In this document: piece after piece, positions 16,183-24,011 of the stretch | How the letters are laid out: every line of letters starts with the position of its first letter | How positions within the stretch are numbered: position 1 is the stretch's first letter | Assembly (NCBI GenBank): GCA_029288485.1 | Contig: JARIHC010000005.1 | Coordinates: forward strand, 24,067-88,066 | Length of the DNA: 64,000 nucleotides | Source: Candidatus Saccharimonadota bacterium | Lineage (GTDB): Bacteria; Patescibacteriota; Saccharimonadia; Saccharimonadales; UBA4665 | Direction: 5' to 3' | The notes under the pieces: generated by a model | What the model saw: the letters and a program-made list of their open reading frames with translations, nothing else | What the model was told of the DNA's origin: nothing | Database searches by the model: none | Made by a program: the position numbers and the translations under genes

Positions 16183-16815
16183 ATGGCAGTAGTTTGTCCT
16201 ACGATTACTGCCTACGATCCGCACGAGTACCGCGAGCAAGTTGAGCGCGTTCAGCAATTCGCTAAACGCATACATATAGACTTGATGGACGGCCACTTTG
16301 CGCCCACTAAATCGCCCGGTCTCAACCATGTGTGGTGGCCTGAGGGCGCGGCAGCCGATATTCACTTAATGTATCGGCGTCCTCTGCCGCACTTGCCAAT
16401 GCTTGTTAAGCTAAGGCCGCATCTGGTAATTATTCACGCTGAGGCAGAAGGTGACCATGCGTTATTTGCTGATAGCCTACACAAAGTTGGTATTCGAGCA
16501 GGTCTGGCGCTGCTTCATGATACGCAAGTGGAGGACGTGAAAAGTATCGTGAAAAGTTTTGACCATCTGTTGGTTTTTAGCGGACACCTTGGCTATCACG
16601 GCGGTCAGGCCGATCTAAAGTTATTAGACAAAGTTAAGCAGCTGCGCGATTTAAAGCCATCTGCTGAGATTGGTTGGGATGGCGGTATAAACGATCATAA
16701 TGCTAAACAGCTGGCAGGCGCCGCCGTGGATGTCCTAAACGTAGGCGGCTTTGTGCAAAAAGCCCCAGATCCAAAAGACGCTTATGTTAAACTGGAAGCA
16801 GTTTTACAGGGATAA
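16183..16815 (+). CDS. rpe: ribulose-phosphate 3-epimerase-like protein
   Basis: 210 residues, TIM barrel. HIDLMDGHFAPTKSPG holds the metal-binding His and the catalytic Asp of Rpe, and IGWDGGINDHNAKQL is the second catalytic region, followed by the phosphate site VLNVGGFV. The sequence is more divergent than most Rpe proteins, but the context between rpiB and transketolase supports the call. One base separates it from the rpiB stop. Confidence 0.88.
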   Translation: MAVVCPTITAYDPHEYREQVERVQQFAKRIHIDLMDGHFAPTKSPGLNHVWWPEGAAADIHLMYRRPLPHLPMLVKLRPHLVIIHAEAEGDHALFADSLHKVGIRAGLALLHDTQVEDVKSIVKSFDHLLVFSGHLGYHGGQADLKLLDKVKQLRDLKPSAEIGWDGGINDHNAKQLAGAAVDVLNVGGFVQKAPDPKDAYVKLEAVLQG

Positions 16816-16821
16816 TTCAAC

Positions 16822-17676
16822 ATGCAAAAATTATCGCTCAAGCAACTGGAAACGATTGCTAATAGTATCCGGGAAGACATTATTCGGATGCTTGTCCATG
16901 CCGGTAGCGGACATTCTGCTGGTCCACTTGGTTTAGCAGATATTTTTACGGCTCTATATTTCGACATTTTAAAACACGATCCTAAAAATCCGGATTGGGA
17001 TGAGCGCGATATTTTATTATTATCTAACGGCCACTGTGTACCTGTACGCTATGCGACCATGGCGCGGGCTGGTTACTTTGACCGCAGTGAGCTGATGACA
17101 TTGCGGCAGCTTGGATCCCGGCTGCAAGGGCATCCAGAGCGCACGCGTTTGCCGGGGCTAGAAAACACTTCTGGTCCGCTAGGTTCTGGATTAAGCCAGG
17201 CCTGTGGTATGTCGCTAGCTATGCGGATGGATAATCAGTCGCACCGCTGGATTTACGTGGTAGTAGGCGATGGCGAACAAGACGAGGGCAACGTTTGGGA
17301 GGCCGCAATGCTGGCTGGCAAGTATAAACTCAGCAACATCATCGCCATTACTGACCGTAATAATATTCAAATTGACGGTCCAACAGAGCAGGTAATGCCC
17401 CTAGAAGACCTCAAGGCAAAATGGCAAGCTTTTGGCTGGCATGTGTTGGAAATAGATGGCAACGATATAGAAGCCGTAATTGACGCCTGCGCTATGGGTC
17501 GTGCAGTTGAGAATAAGCCAGTCATGATTATAGCCCATACTGTACCGGGCAAAGGCGTGGATTTTATGGAGTACGACTTTCATTGGCACGGCAAGCCGCC
17601 AAATAAGGAAGAAGCTAAAAAGGCTCTGCATGAACTGCGAACTTTAGGCGGCAAGATCCGGAGCGAGCATGAATAA
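16822..17676 (+). CDS. transketolase, N-terminal subunit
   Basis: 284 residues covering the thiamine-diphosphate-binding half of transketolase. GSGHSAGPLGLADI and the ThDP motif GDGEQDEGNVWEAA with its distal DRNN are present. The second half is encoded by the next gene, which overlaps by 8 nt. Split transketolases are common in archaea and CPR bacteria. Together they exchange two-carbon units between sugars of the non-oxidative pentose phosphate pathway. Confidence 0.95.
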   Translation: MQKLSLKQLETIANSIREDIIRMLVHAGSGHSAGPLGLADIFTALYFDILKHDPKNPDWDERDILLLSNGHCVPVRYATMARAGYFDRSELMTLRQLGSRLQGHPERTRLPGLENTSGPLGSGLSQACGMSLAMRMDNQSHRWIYVVVGDGEQDEGNVWEAAMLAGKYKLSNIIAITDRNNIQIDGPTEQVMPLEDLKAKWQAFGWHVLEIDGNDIEAVIDACAMGRAVENKPVMIIAHTVPGKGVDFMEYDFHWHGKPPNKEEAKKALHELRTLGGKIRSEHE

Positions 17677-18643
17677 TATGAGTCTCGCTGAAATTACCGC
17701 CAAACTTGAACAGGAACCGATACGCAAAGGTTTTGGGCGTGGATTACTAGAGGCGGGAAAGCGCTGGGATAATGTAGTAGCAGCTTGCGCCGACCTTACT
17801 GATTCCACTCAGATGAACTTATTCGCTAAAGAATTTCCGGAACGTTATATAGAAATTGGAGTAGCTGAACAAAACTTAGTGACCACCGGCTCAGGTTTAG
17901 CCGCCATGGGAAAGGTTCCGTTTGTGTCTTCGTATGCGGCATTTAGCCCGGGGCGTAACTGGGAGCAGATTAGAACTACTATTTGTTTGAACGACCGGCC
18001 TGTTAAAATTATCGGCTCGCACGCTGGAGTGTCCGTGGGCCCGGACGGTGCTACGCACCAAATGCTAGAAGATGTAGCTCTTATGCGTGTGCTGCCGAAC
18101 ATGGTCGTTATCGCGCCTTGCGACAGCGTGGAAGCCGAGAAGGCTACTATTGCCATGGCAACCGATAAGCGACCCAACTACATGCGCCTAGCCCGCGAAG
18201 CTACCCCGGTATTTACTACCGACAAAACCCCATTTGAGATTGGCAAAGCGTACGTATTTGAGCCAGGCGAAGATGTGTCTATTATCGCTACCGGAACTAT
18301 GACTTATCAAGCGTTAGCGGCAGTCGACTTGCTTTATAAAAATGGTATTGACGCTGAGGTTGTCCATGTACCCACGATTAAGCCTTTAGACGAGTCCACT
18401 ATTCTAAAAAGCACACGTAAAACCGGAGCAGTAGTTACTGTTGAAGAAGGGCAGATAAATGGTGGTCTGGGCGGTGCCATAGCTGAGCTGCTGGCGGAGG
18501 AACATCCGACTCCAATTAAGCGAATTGGTATGCGCGATCACTTTGGCGAATCTGGCAAGCCGGAAGAATTACTTAAACATTTTGGTCTTGATGCCAAACA
18601 TATAAGACTGGCCGTTCACGCTGTACTAGAACGCAAAAATTAG
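17669..18643 (+). CDS. transketolase, C-terminal subunit
   Basis: 324 residues with the pyrimidine-binding and C-terminal transketolase domains. It shows YIEIGVAEQNLVTTGSGLA (with the catalytic Glu), SHAGVSVGPDGATHQ and a C-terminal VTVEEGQINGGLGGA block. It starts inside the end of the N-terminal subunit gene; an ATG at 17678 just after that stop is an alternative. Its stop codon overlaps that of the convergent response regulator in the 4-nt string TTAG. Confidence 0.95.
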   Translation: MNNMSLAEITAKLEQEPIRKGFGRGLLEAGKRWDNVVAACADLTDSTQMNLFAKEFPERYIEIGVAEQNLVTTGSGLAAMGKVPFVSSYAAFSPGRNWEQIRTTICLNDRPVKIIGSHAGVSVGPDGATHQMLEDVALMRVLPNMVVIAPCDSVEAEKATIAMATDKRPNYMRLAREATPVFTTDKTPFEIGKAYVFEPGEDVSIIATGTMTYQALAAVDLLYKNGIDAEVVHVPTIKPLDESTILKSTRKTGAVVTVEEGQINGGLGGAIAELLAEEHPTPIKRIGMRDHFGESGKPEELLKHFGLDAKHIRLAVHAVLERKN

Positions 18644-19008
18644 AAATTGTCGATTGCTTTTAACACCTTGGTTACGCTTTTCCCGGACTCGGCGTGCACA
18701 TTTAACCCGTACTCAGCCATACTTAGCGAGGAGAAACCCACTATCTTGATTCGATCTGCTGCTGGTTTCAAAGCTTTTATGATTTCTCGGGCATCGTTGC
18801 CGCTTTTATCCGTAAACCCAAGATTTCCGTCAAGCACAATAACGTCAGCCAATATCTCATTACTAATAATTCGATCGACCACGCTTAAAGCGTCTGCTAG
18901 GTTTCCAGCTTCTGCAATAACGCTATGGCCTTCTGCTGTGGCAAGGGGCCCAAAAGCTTCTCTTAGGAATGTGTCATCCTCAAACACCACTATATTGGCA
19001 TTTTCCAT
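18640..19008 (-). CDS. single-domain response regulator (receiver only)
   Basis: 122 residues forming only a receiver domain. FEDD near residues 8-11 gives the acidic pair, VIVLDGNLG gives the phospho-acceptor Asp, and GFSSL gives the Ser/Thr position. The conserved Lys near the end is not in its canonical context. There is no output domain and no kinase gene in the window. ATG 19008 is chosen because TATAAT ends 6 nt before it and the domain begins there. Confidence 0.82.
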   Translation of the reverse strand: MENANIVVFEDDTFLREAFGPLATAEGHSVIAEAGNLADALSVVDRIISNEILADVIVLDGNLGFTDKSGNDAREIIKALKPAADRIKIVGFSSLSMAEYGLNVHAESGKSVTKVLKAIDNF

Positions 19009-19014
19009 GTTTAC

Positions 19015-19020
19015 ATTATA
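19015..19020 (-). promoter_or_regulatory. -10 element of the response regulator gene
   Basis: TATAAT on the minus strand ends 6 nt before the ATG; a weak -35 TTTGCA is 18 bp further upstream (19039-19044 on the plus strand). Confidence 0.6.
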
Positions 19021-19030
19021 TAAATATCTT

Positions 19031-19060
19031 TTGGCATATGCAAACACAAGCGTTTAAAAT
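19031..19060 (+). promoter_or_regulatory. promoter of fba
   Basis: TTGGCA (19031-19036) and TAAAAT (19055-19060) are 18 bp apart, and the -10 ends 6 nt before the fba ATG. It overlaps the divergent response regulator promoter region. Confidence 0.6.
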
Positions 19061-19066
19061 AGAAAC

Positions 19067-19984
19067 ATGCCGCAAACACTTAGACAAATGAGACAGAATT
19101 GCGCCCTGGCCAGGGAACGTATGGTCCAGGCGCGAAACGAACACTGGGCTTTCGGTGCCTTTAACCTTGATGACGAGCCGACGCTCCGAGCTGTAGCCCA
19201 GGCCGCAGCCGCGAAAAAAGCTCCCGTTTTAGTTGAGGTGAGCCATGGCGAGGTTGCCGACATCGGACTCGATAATGTGCGCGACCTAGTGGATAACTTC
19301 AAATATGAATACGGCGTGGAGATTTACGTTAATCTTGACCACAGCCCAAGCGTTGAAGCTGCTAAAGATGGCATAGAGGCTGGTTTTGAGTTCATCCATA
19401 TAGACTTGAGCCAGGCCAAACATGATGCTAGCGATGAAGAGATCATTAATGCCACTAAAGAGGTGGTAGCTTACGCTAAACTCACGGGGGCGTTAGTCGA
19501 AGCCGAGCCACATTATTTTGCCGGTAGCTCTAACCTGCATACCGAGGAAATTGATTACGATGAAATCAAGAAGACCTTCAGTACACCGGAGGGCGCACGA
19601 GACTTTGTAGCAGCTACCGGTATTGATACCTTCGCGGCCGCGATTGGCAACCTGCACGGCAAGTATCCAGTGCCGAAAATCCTAGACTTAGAGTTACTTC
19701 AGCGTATCCGCGAAGCTATTGATTGTAACATTAGTTTGCACGGCGGTAGCGGTACGCCCGGACATTATTTCCGCGACGCTGTACGCATAGGCGTTACCAA
19801 GGTGAATATTAATAGCGATATGCGCTACGCTTACCGTGAGGCGCTGGAAAAGGTTCTTAAAGAAAATCCGGACGAAATATCTGTTGCCAAACTAGTCAGC
19901 AAAGAAGTAGTGCAAGCCGTTCAGGCCGTAGTGGAAAGCAAAATAGATGATTTTAATTCAAGCGGTAAAGCGTTGCCTACTTAG
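19067..19984 (+). CDS. fba: class II fructose-bisphosphate aldolase family protein
   Basis: 305 residues. Zinc and substrate motifs of class II aldolases are present: NLDHSPS, AEPHYF, AIGNLHGKYP, LHGGSGTP and KVNINSDMR. It cleaves fructose-1,6-bisphosphate or a related ketose bisphosphate and joins the pentose phosphate enzymes upstream to glycolysis. No Shine-Dalgarno sequence; the mRNA is probably leaderless. Its end overlaps the convergent orphan gene by 8 nt. Confidence 0.93.
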   Translation: MPQTLRQMRQNCALARERMVQARNEHWAFGAFNLDDEPTLRAVAQAAAAKKAPVLVEVSHGEVADIGLDNVRDLVDNFKYEYGVEIYVNLDHSPSVEAAKDGIEAGFEFIHIDLSQAKHDASDEEIINATKEVVAYAKLTGALVEAEPHYFAGSSNLHTEEIDYDEIKKTFSTPEGARDFVAATGIDTFAAAIGNLHGKYPVPKILDLELLQRIREAIDCNISLHGGSGTPGHYFRDAVRIGVTKVNINSDMRYAYREALEKVLKENPDEISVAKLVSKEVVQAVQAVVESKIDDFNSSGKALPT

Positions 19985-20888
19985 CTGCGGGCCAATCTTC
20001 ATCCCATAAATTACGTTCTTCTACTAAATCAGCTCCCCAGTTAAGCAGTTGCATAAGTCTACCTTGTAATAACGTGATTGGGCAGCCGATAACTTTTGTT
20101 TTGCTGTCGGGAATGTCGCTAACTAACGTTGAGCCACTTAAAACTGGAACAGTTTCGTGAAGCACGTAACCAGCTGGCAACTTTAGGCCTTTGAAGTTTG
20201 CATAATCCAGGCTGGCAGAGCCGTCAGCATATCGATGCAGCCGGTAATCGCTTGGGTCCAGCACCTGGTCGATATCTGACCAATAGTTATGTTCTTTTTC
20301 TCCAACTAAAGCACTTTGCGCGGCCATCATTTTATTAATACTTCCTTTAGCTAGCGGCCGGAGCAGCATTGAAGATTGGGGATGTCTGACTATGGTGCTA
20401 ACGTCCTCTTTAGTGCAGCCGGGTTCATGGTGGTTAACTATATTTGGAGCGTTGCGCAGCAGCGTAAGGGTTGAACTGGACCCGGTGCTAACGCCGCCGC
20501 CAAGCTGAAGCGATAAATCTATGTGACGATATGTGTTTAATAAGCCGATCATTCGGCAGAATCCTCTGGCGTTTTTATGCTCAGGTGTGTTTTTTATGGC
20601 TTGTTCTGCCTCTAAAAAAGTCGCCTTCATGCTGGCGGCAAGCTGTTGCCAGCCGGTATGCTGAACGATGTCGCTATCAAACTCAATCAGCCCGTTGCCG
20701 CTTTCGAACACTTTTTCAAATTGCAGATCCATGACAAGCGCCAGGCCCGCAAAATGACGCTCTTCAATGGAGTTTAAGAAATCTAAAGCCTCTTCGGAGT
20801 TGGGCTCCAGTTCAGGCATAGCTGGCGGCGGTATTTGTTCGCCTCTCCTAATTAAACTTAGCGTCTCGGCGCGAGCTGAGTGCGGCAT
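19977..20888 (-). CDS. hypothetical protein, 303 residues
   Basis: I do not recognise this family. The protein has no signal peptide or membrane helix. It contains a Gly/Ser-rich segment (LGGGVSTGSSSTLTLL, centre of the protein), a His/Cys-containing NHHEPGCTKED and a C-terminal VIGCPITLLQGRLMQLLNWG block that looks structured. Coding is supported by length, start context (TATGAT ends 6 nt before the ATG) and tight packing. It is monocistronic, facing fba. Confidence 0.6.
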   Translation of the reverse strand: MPHSARAETLSLIRRGEQIPPPAMPELEPNSEEALDFLNSIEERHFAGLALVMDLQFEKVFESGNGLIEFDSDIVQHTGWQQLAASMKATFLEAEQAIKNTPEHKNARGFCRMIGLLNTYRHIDLSLQLGGGVSTGSSSTLTLLRNAPNIVNHHEPGCTKEDVSTIVRHPQSSMLLRPLAKGSINKMMAAQSALVGEKEHNYWSDIDQVLDPSDYRLHRYADGSASLDYANFKGLKLPAGYVLHETVPVLSGSTLVSDIPDSKTKVIGCPITLLQGRLMQLLNWGADLVEERNLWDEDWPAAK

Positions 20889-20894
20889 TTACAT

Positions 20895-20900
20895 ATCATA
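20895..20900 (-). promoter_or_regulatory. -10 element of the 303-residue orphan gene
   Basis: TATGAT on the minus strand ends 6 nt before the ATG at 20888. Confidence 0.45.
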
Positions 20901-21001
20901 AAATACATAGAAGGATTAAGCAAATAATGGCTAGCATAAGATTAGCCGTGGTACACTAAAATCATAAGCAATATTAATACGAAAAAAGGGTGGATTAAGT
21001 A

Positions 21002-22006
21002 GTGGCAGACAATCCGGACGTAATCAGTATCGGCGACATCGTAACAGATGACTTTATTGATCTGATCGAAAAGGAGGAGCACACTTATTCTAATGAACAG
21101 GGCAAATGGTTGGCGATACCATTTGGTACTAAAATCCCATTTGACCATCACGAAGTTGTGCCAGCAGTCGGTAACGCCGCTAACGCGGCTGTAGCTTTTG
21201 CTCGTTTGGGCCTAAAGAGTAGTTTTGCGACTAATATAGGTGGCGATCAAGAAGGCCGAGACATGATAGCCGTACTGCAAAAAGAAGGCGTGGACCATCG
21301 TTTTGTGCGGATTAACCCTAAACATAAAAGTAACTTTCACTTTGTCCTGCGCTTTGGCGCTGAACGTACGATATTAATCAAACATGAAGAATACGATTAC
21401 CATTGGCCACACTTGAGCAATAAAGAAATACCGAAGTGGGCCTACTTTAGTTCGATTAGCGAGCATGCGATAGAGTATCACGACCAAGTTGCTGATTGGC
21501 TGGACCATCATCCAGAGGTTAAGCTGGCGTTTCAACCTGGAACTTTCCAGATGGCAGCTGGCGCTCACAGGTTAAGCCGGATTTATAAGCATAGCGAGGT
21601 GCTAATTTTGAACCGAGAAGAAGCTGTCACGGTTGGCGGTGGCAATCATGAAGATATTGATAACCTCTTTGATCATCTACACGCTCTGGGGCCTAAAATA
21701 GTGGTTATTACGGATGGACCAAAAGGCGCATATACATCTGACGGGCAGCAGCGTTTGCGCATGCCGCTGTATCCTGATCCCGCGGAGCCAATAGACCGTA
21801 CTGGCGCTGGCGACGCGTTCGCTTCTACTTTTGTAGCGGCACTTATTAAAGGCAACAGTGTGGAAGGCGCGCTGCAGTGGGCGCCCATTAACTCGATGAG
21901 CGTAGTGCAAAAAGTTGGTGCTCAGGCTGGGCTGCTAAGCGAAAAACAGATTGATCATTACCTGCGCCATTCTCCGGATAATTACCGGCCGTCGCCGCTT
22001 CGCTAA
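21002..22006 (+). CDS. PfkB-family carbohydrate kinase
   Basis: 334 residues of ribokinase fold. The N-terminal PAVGNAANAAVAFARLGL resembles the first PfkB signature, and DRTGAGDAFASTFVAAL is the second, with the catalytic-base Asp in GAGD. It phosphorylates a sugar or nucleoside with ATP; the substrate cannot be told. It starts with GTG 21002, supported by AAGGGTGG about 8 nt upstream. It appears to be followed by the 22095 and 23336 genes on the same strand. Confidence 0.9.
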   Translation: MADNPDVISIGDIVTDDFIDLIEKEEHTYSNEQGKWLAIPFGTKIPFDHHEVVPAVGNAANAAVAFARLGLKSSFATNIGGDQEGRDMIAVLQKEGVDHRFVRINPKHKSNFHFVLRFGAERTILIKHEEYDYHWPHLSNKEIPKWAYFSSISEHAIEYHDQVADWLDHHPEVKLAFQPGTFQMAAGAHRLSRIYKHSEVLILNREEAVTVGGGNHEDIDNLFDHLHALGPKIVVITDGPKGAYTSDGQQRLRMPLYPDPAEPIDRTGAGDAFASTFVAALIKGNSVEGALQWAPINSMSVVQKVGAQAGLLSEKQIDHYLRHSPDNYRPSPLR

Positions 22007-22094
22007 CCTTTATTTATATATACTTCTTGTGGTAATCTGTAGTTGACGGGGTCTAAAACTATGAAACGGCAAATAAAAATTAAGGGTGGGAAAA

Positions 22095-23339
22095 GTGACT
22101 AAATTTTTATCGCAAGCTCTGCAAGCTCCGGAACCGTTTTTCCGGCAGGGTTTGGCGCGTTTAGAGGCCGCAAATGGCCATCCTAATACTGACATTCGTT
22201 TTTCTACCGAAGTTGTAGGCACAACAAAAGCTAAGCTGCGCGAACTCGGGCTTGACCCTAACGATACTACGCCAGAAGAGTTGTATCATGCCCTCCAAGA
22301 ACGAGTAAAATCCGATGACAAACGATTAAATCGGACATTGCGTACCTTAGCCGCCACACACGTATCTGCCGAAGCGGATTTAGTAGATGGAATGATACAT
22401 GCTCTTAAAAGCTTGCCGGATTCTAGCCGCAGCTTTAGCCTTAAAAATAGTGTTTTAAAAACTATACTTAAGCAAGTACCGCCTAAAAAAGCTATGAAGC
22501 AACTGGGTTATCGATCGCTTGATTCATTTCTAAAACATGAGTCATCGATTTCTATGCTGGCCTCTGCGTACTTGTGCGAAGACGATCATTGGCACAAGCG
22601 ATTATTAGCTCAATACAAACAGCTAAAGGCTAGCGACTTCGAAAGCCGGAATATACATATCGAGCAGCCCAAAACTCAGCGCTGGCAAAAGTTAGCCCAG
22701 CAGACTGTTAGCCAAAAGAAGCACAATATATTAGCACTCAAAGAAATAGGAGCGTTAGTTTTTCTACCTTTGCCTGCTAAAGTGCCAGATGGTTCTACGG
22801 TTGCCAGCCTCAGCCTGGCGCTGCACGAGCTCAACGAAATCAGGGCAAGCGGTACCTTCTTAAAACTTTGCCAGGTTCGTCCGGATTTTGGCAAAATAGT
22901 CCAAAAAGTTGCCAGCGATGAGCCCCAGCTTGACTCGGGGCTGCTTGATCAGGTGGTTCCATGGCGGCTTATTCAGCACTATTACTCTAAGCTGACTCAT
23001 CCTGATCATAGCGGAGCACTGGAGCCGCACTTGCAAATGGAAGATATAGCTTGGCATCCAATCGAGGCGTCTTTGTGTCGTATAGAACCAAGTTTAGATT
23101 TTTGGCAGCACTCTGGGCATCTTGGACTTTTGCACGATAGGCGACCGGTATCTATGAACGTTCTAGACGCTGCTCTAGGCGCGTGCAATCGGCTGCCATT
23201 CGAACACCGCCCCGCTCATTACTTTCAACGCTCTTTGTGGCATGAGCTGATGCTACGCTACTTGCGTCCGGAAGCTGTCGAAAGGGCCGTTATAGGTGAG
23301 CTTCAACCCCAGTTAGCCGAGGAACTAGCTGTAGCATGA
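22095..23339 (+). CDS. hypothetical protein, 414 residues
   Basis: I do not recognise it. The protein is rich in Leu, Ala, Gln and His, appears all-helical, and has no signal peptide or membrane segment; helical segments such as KLRELGLDP and PEELYHAL recur at the N-terminus. The GTG at 22095 follows AAGGGTGGG by 4-5 nt, while a GTG at 22086 lies within that ribosome site. The stop overlaps the start of the LOG-like gene (ATGA), so the two are probably translated together. Confidence 0.65.
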   Translation: MTKFLSQALQAPEPFFRQGLARLEAANGHPNTDIRFSTEVVGTTKAKLRELGLDPNDTTPEELYHALQERVKSDDKRLNRTLRTLAATHVSAEADLVDGMIHALKSLPDSSRSFSLKNSVLKTILKQVPPKKAMKQLGYRSLDSFLKHESSISMLASAYLCEDDHWHKRLLAQYKQLKASDFESRNIHIEQPKTQRWQKLAQQTVSQKKHNILALKEIGALVFLPLPAKVPDGSTVASLSLALHELNEIRASGTFLKLCQVRPDFGKIVQKVASDEPQLDSGLLDQVVPWRLIQHYYSKLTHPDHSGALEPHLQMEDIAWHPIEASLCRIEPSLDFWQHSGHLGLLHDRRPVSMNVLDAALGACNRLPFEHRPAHYFQRSLWHELMLRYLRPEAVERAVIGELQPQLAEELAVA

Positions 23340-23977
23340 GTGCTGAAAGTTCGTTTTCTAGTTTACGATATTCTATTTGCTTGTCGGGGGCCGCTGCCGG
23401 TGATACCGTTGAAGCCTCGGCAAAGCTGGCCCGCGAGGTTGGTGCTGCAATAGCTCGTAGCGGGCACATTTTAACCACAGGCGCTACCGTTGGTTTGCCC
23501 TACCAAGCAGCCCTAGGAGCACAGAGTGCAGGCGGTACCAGTATCGGCTTTTCGCCAGCAGTTAGTTTACGCGAACACCTCCGCAAATATCGTTTGCCCA
23601 GCAACTGCTACGACTTTATTAACTTTACTGGCTTGCACTATGTAGGCCGTGACCTGTACCTGGTTCAATCCAGCGACGCGCTTATAACCGTGGGCGGTCG
23701 GTTTGGTAGCCTGCACGAGTTTACCTCAGCGCTAGAGGCGCATAAGCCCTGCGGAATACTAACGCACAGCGGCGGCACCGCTGACCAAATTCCAAAACTA
23801 GTAGAGGCGCTAGAGCTGCCTGACAACAGCCTGGTTATTTATGATGATGATCCAGACCGACTAGTAAAAAGAATAGTTAAAATTTTAGATGAAAAAAATG
23901 CAGACCTGCGAGATCTGCTAGAGCACCATAATCAGGAATGGTTCTTAGGCGATCCGCCCCGCCCGCGCACAGGCTAG
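23336..23977 (+). CDS. LOG/TIGR00725-like Rossmann nucleotide-binding protein
   Basis: 213 residues. The pattern of a Rossmann fold with TTGATVGLPYQAALGA and the motif VGGRFGSLHEFTSALE is that of the LOG/SLOG superfamily, whose PGGxGTxxE loop binds a nucleotide and which includes phosphoribohydrolases acting on nucleoside monophosphates. The first Gly-rich motif is altered here, so activity is uncertain. Coupled by a 4-nt overlap to the orphan gene upstream. Confidence 0.75.
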   Translation: MSAESSFSSLRYSICLSGAAAGDTVEASAKLAREVGAAIARSGHILTTGATVGLPYQAALGAQSAGGTSIGFSPAVSLREHLRKYRLPSNCYDFINFTGLHYVGRDLYLVQSSDALITVGGRFGSLHEFTSALEAHKPCGILTHSGGTADQIPKLVEALELPDNSLVIYDDDPDRLVKRIVKILDEKNADLRDLLEHHNQEWFLGDPPRPRTG

Positions 23978-23999
23978 ACATACAGGTATCATAAGTTGG

Positions 24000-24005
24000 T
24001 ACAAT
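24000..24005 (+). promoter_or_regulatory. extended -10 promoter of uvrB
   Basis: TGGTACAAT ends 6 nt before ATG 24012. A TAGACA at 23975-23980 is a possible -35 at 19 bp. Confidence 0.55.
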
Positions 24006-24011
24006 TAAATG

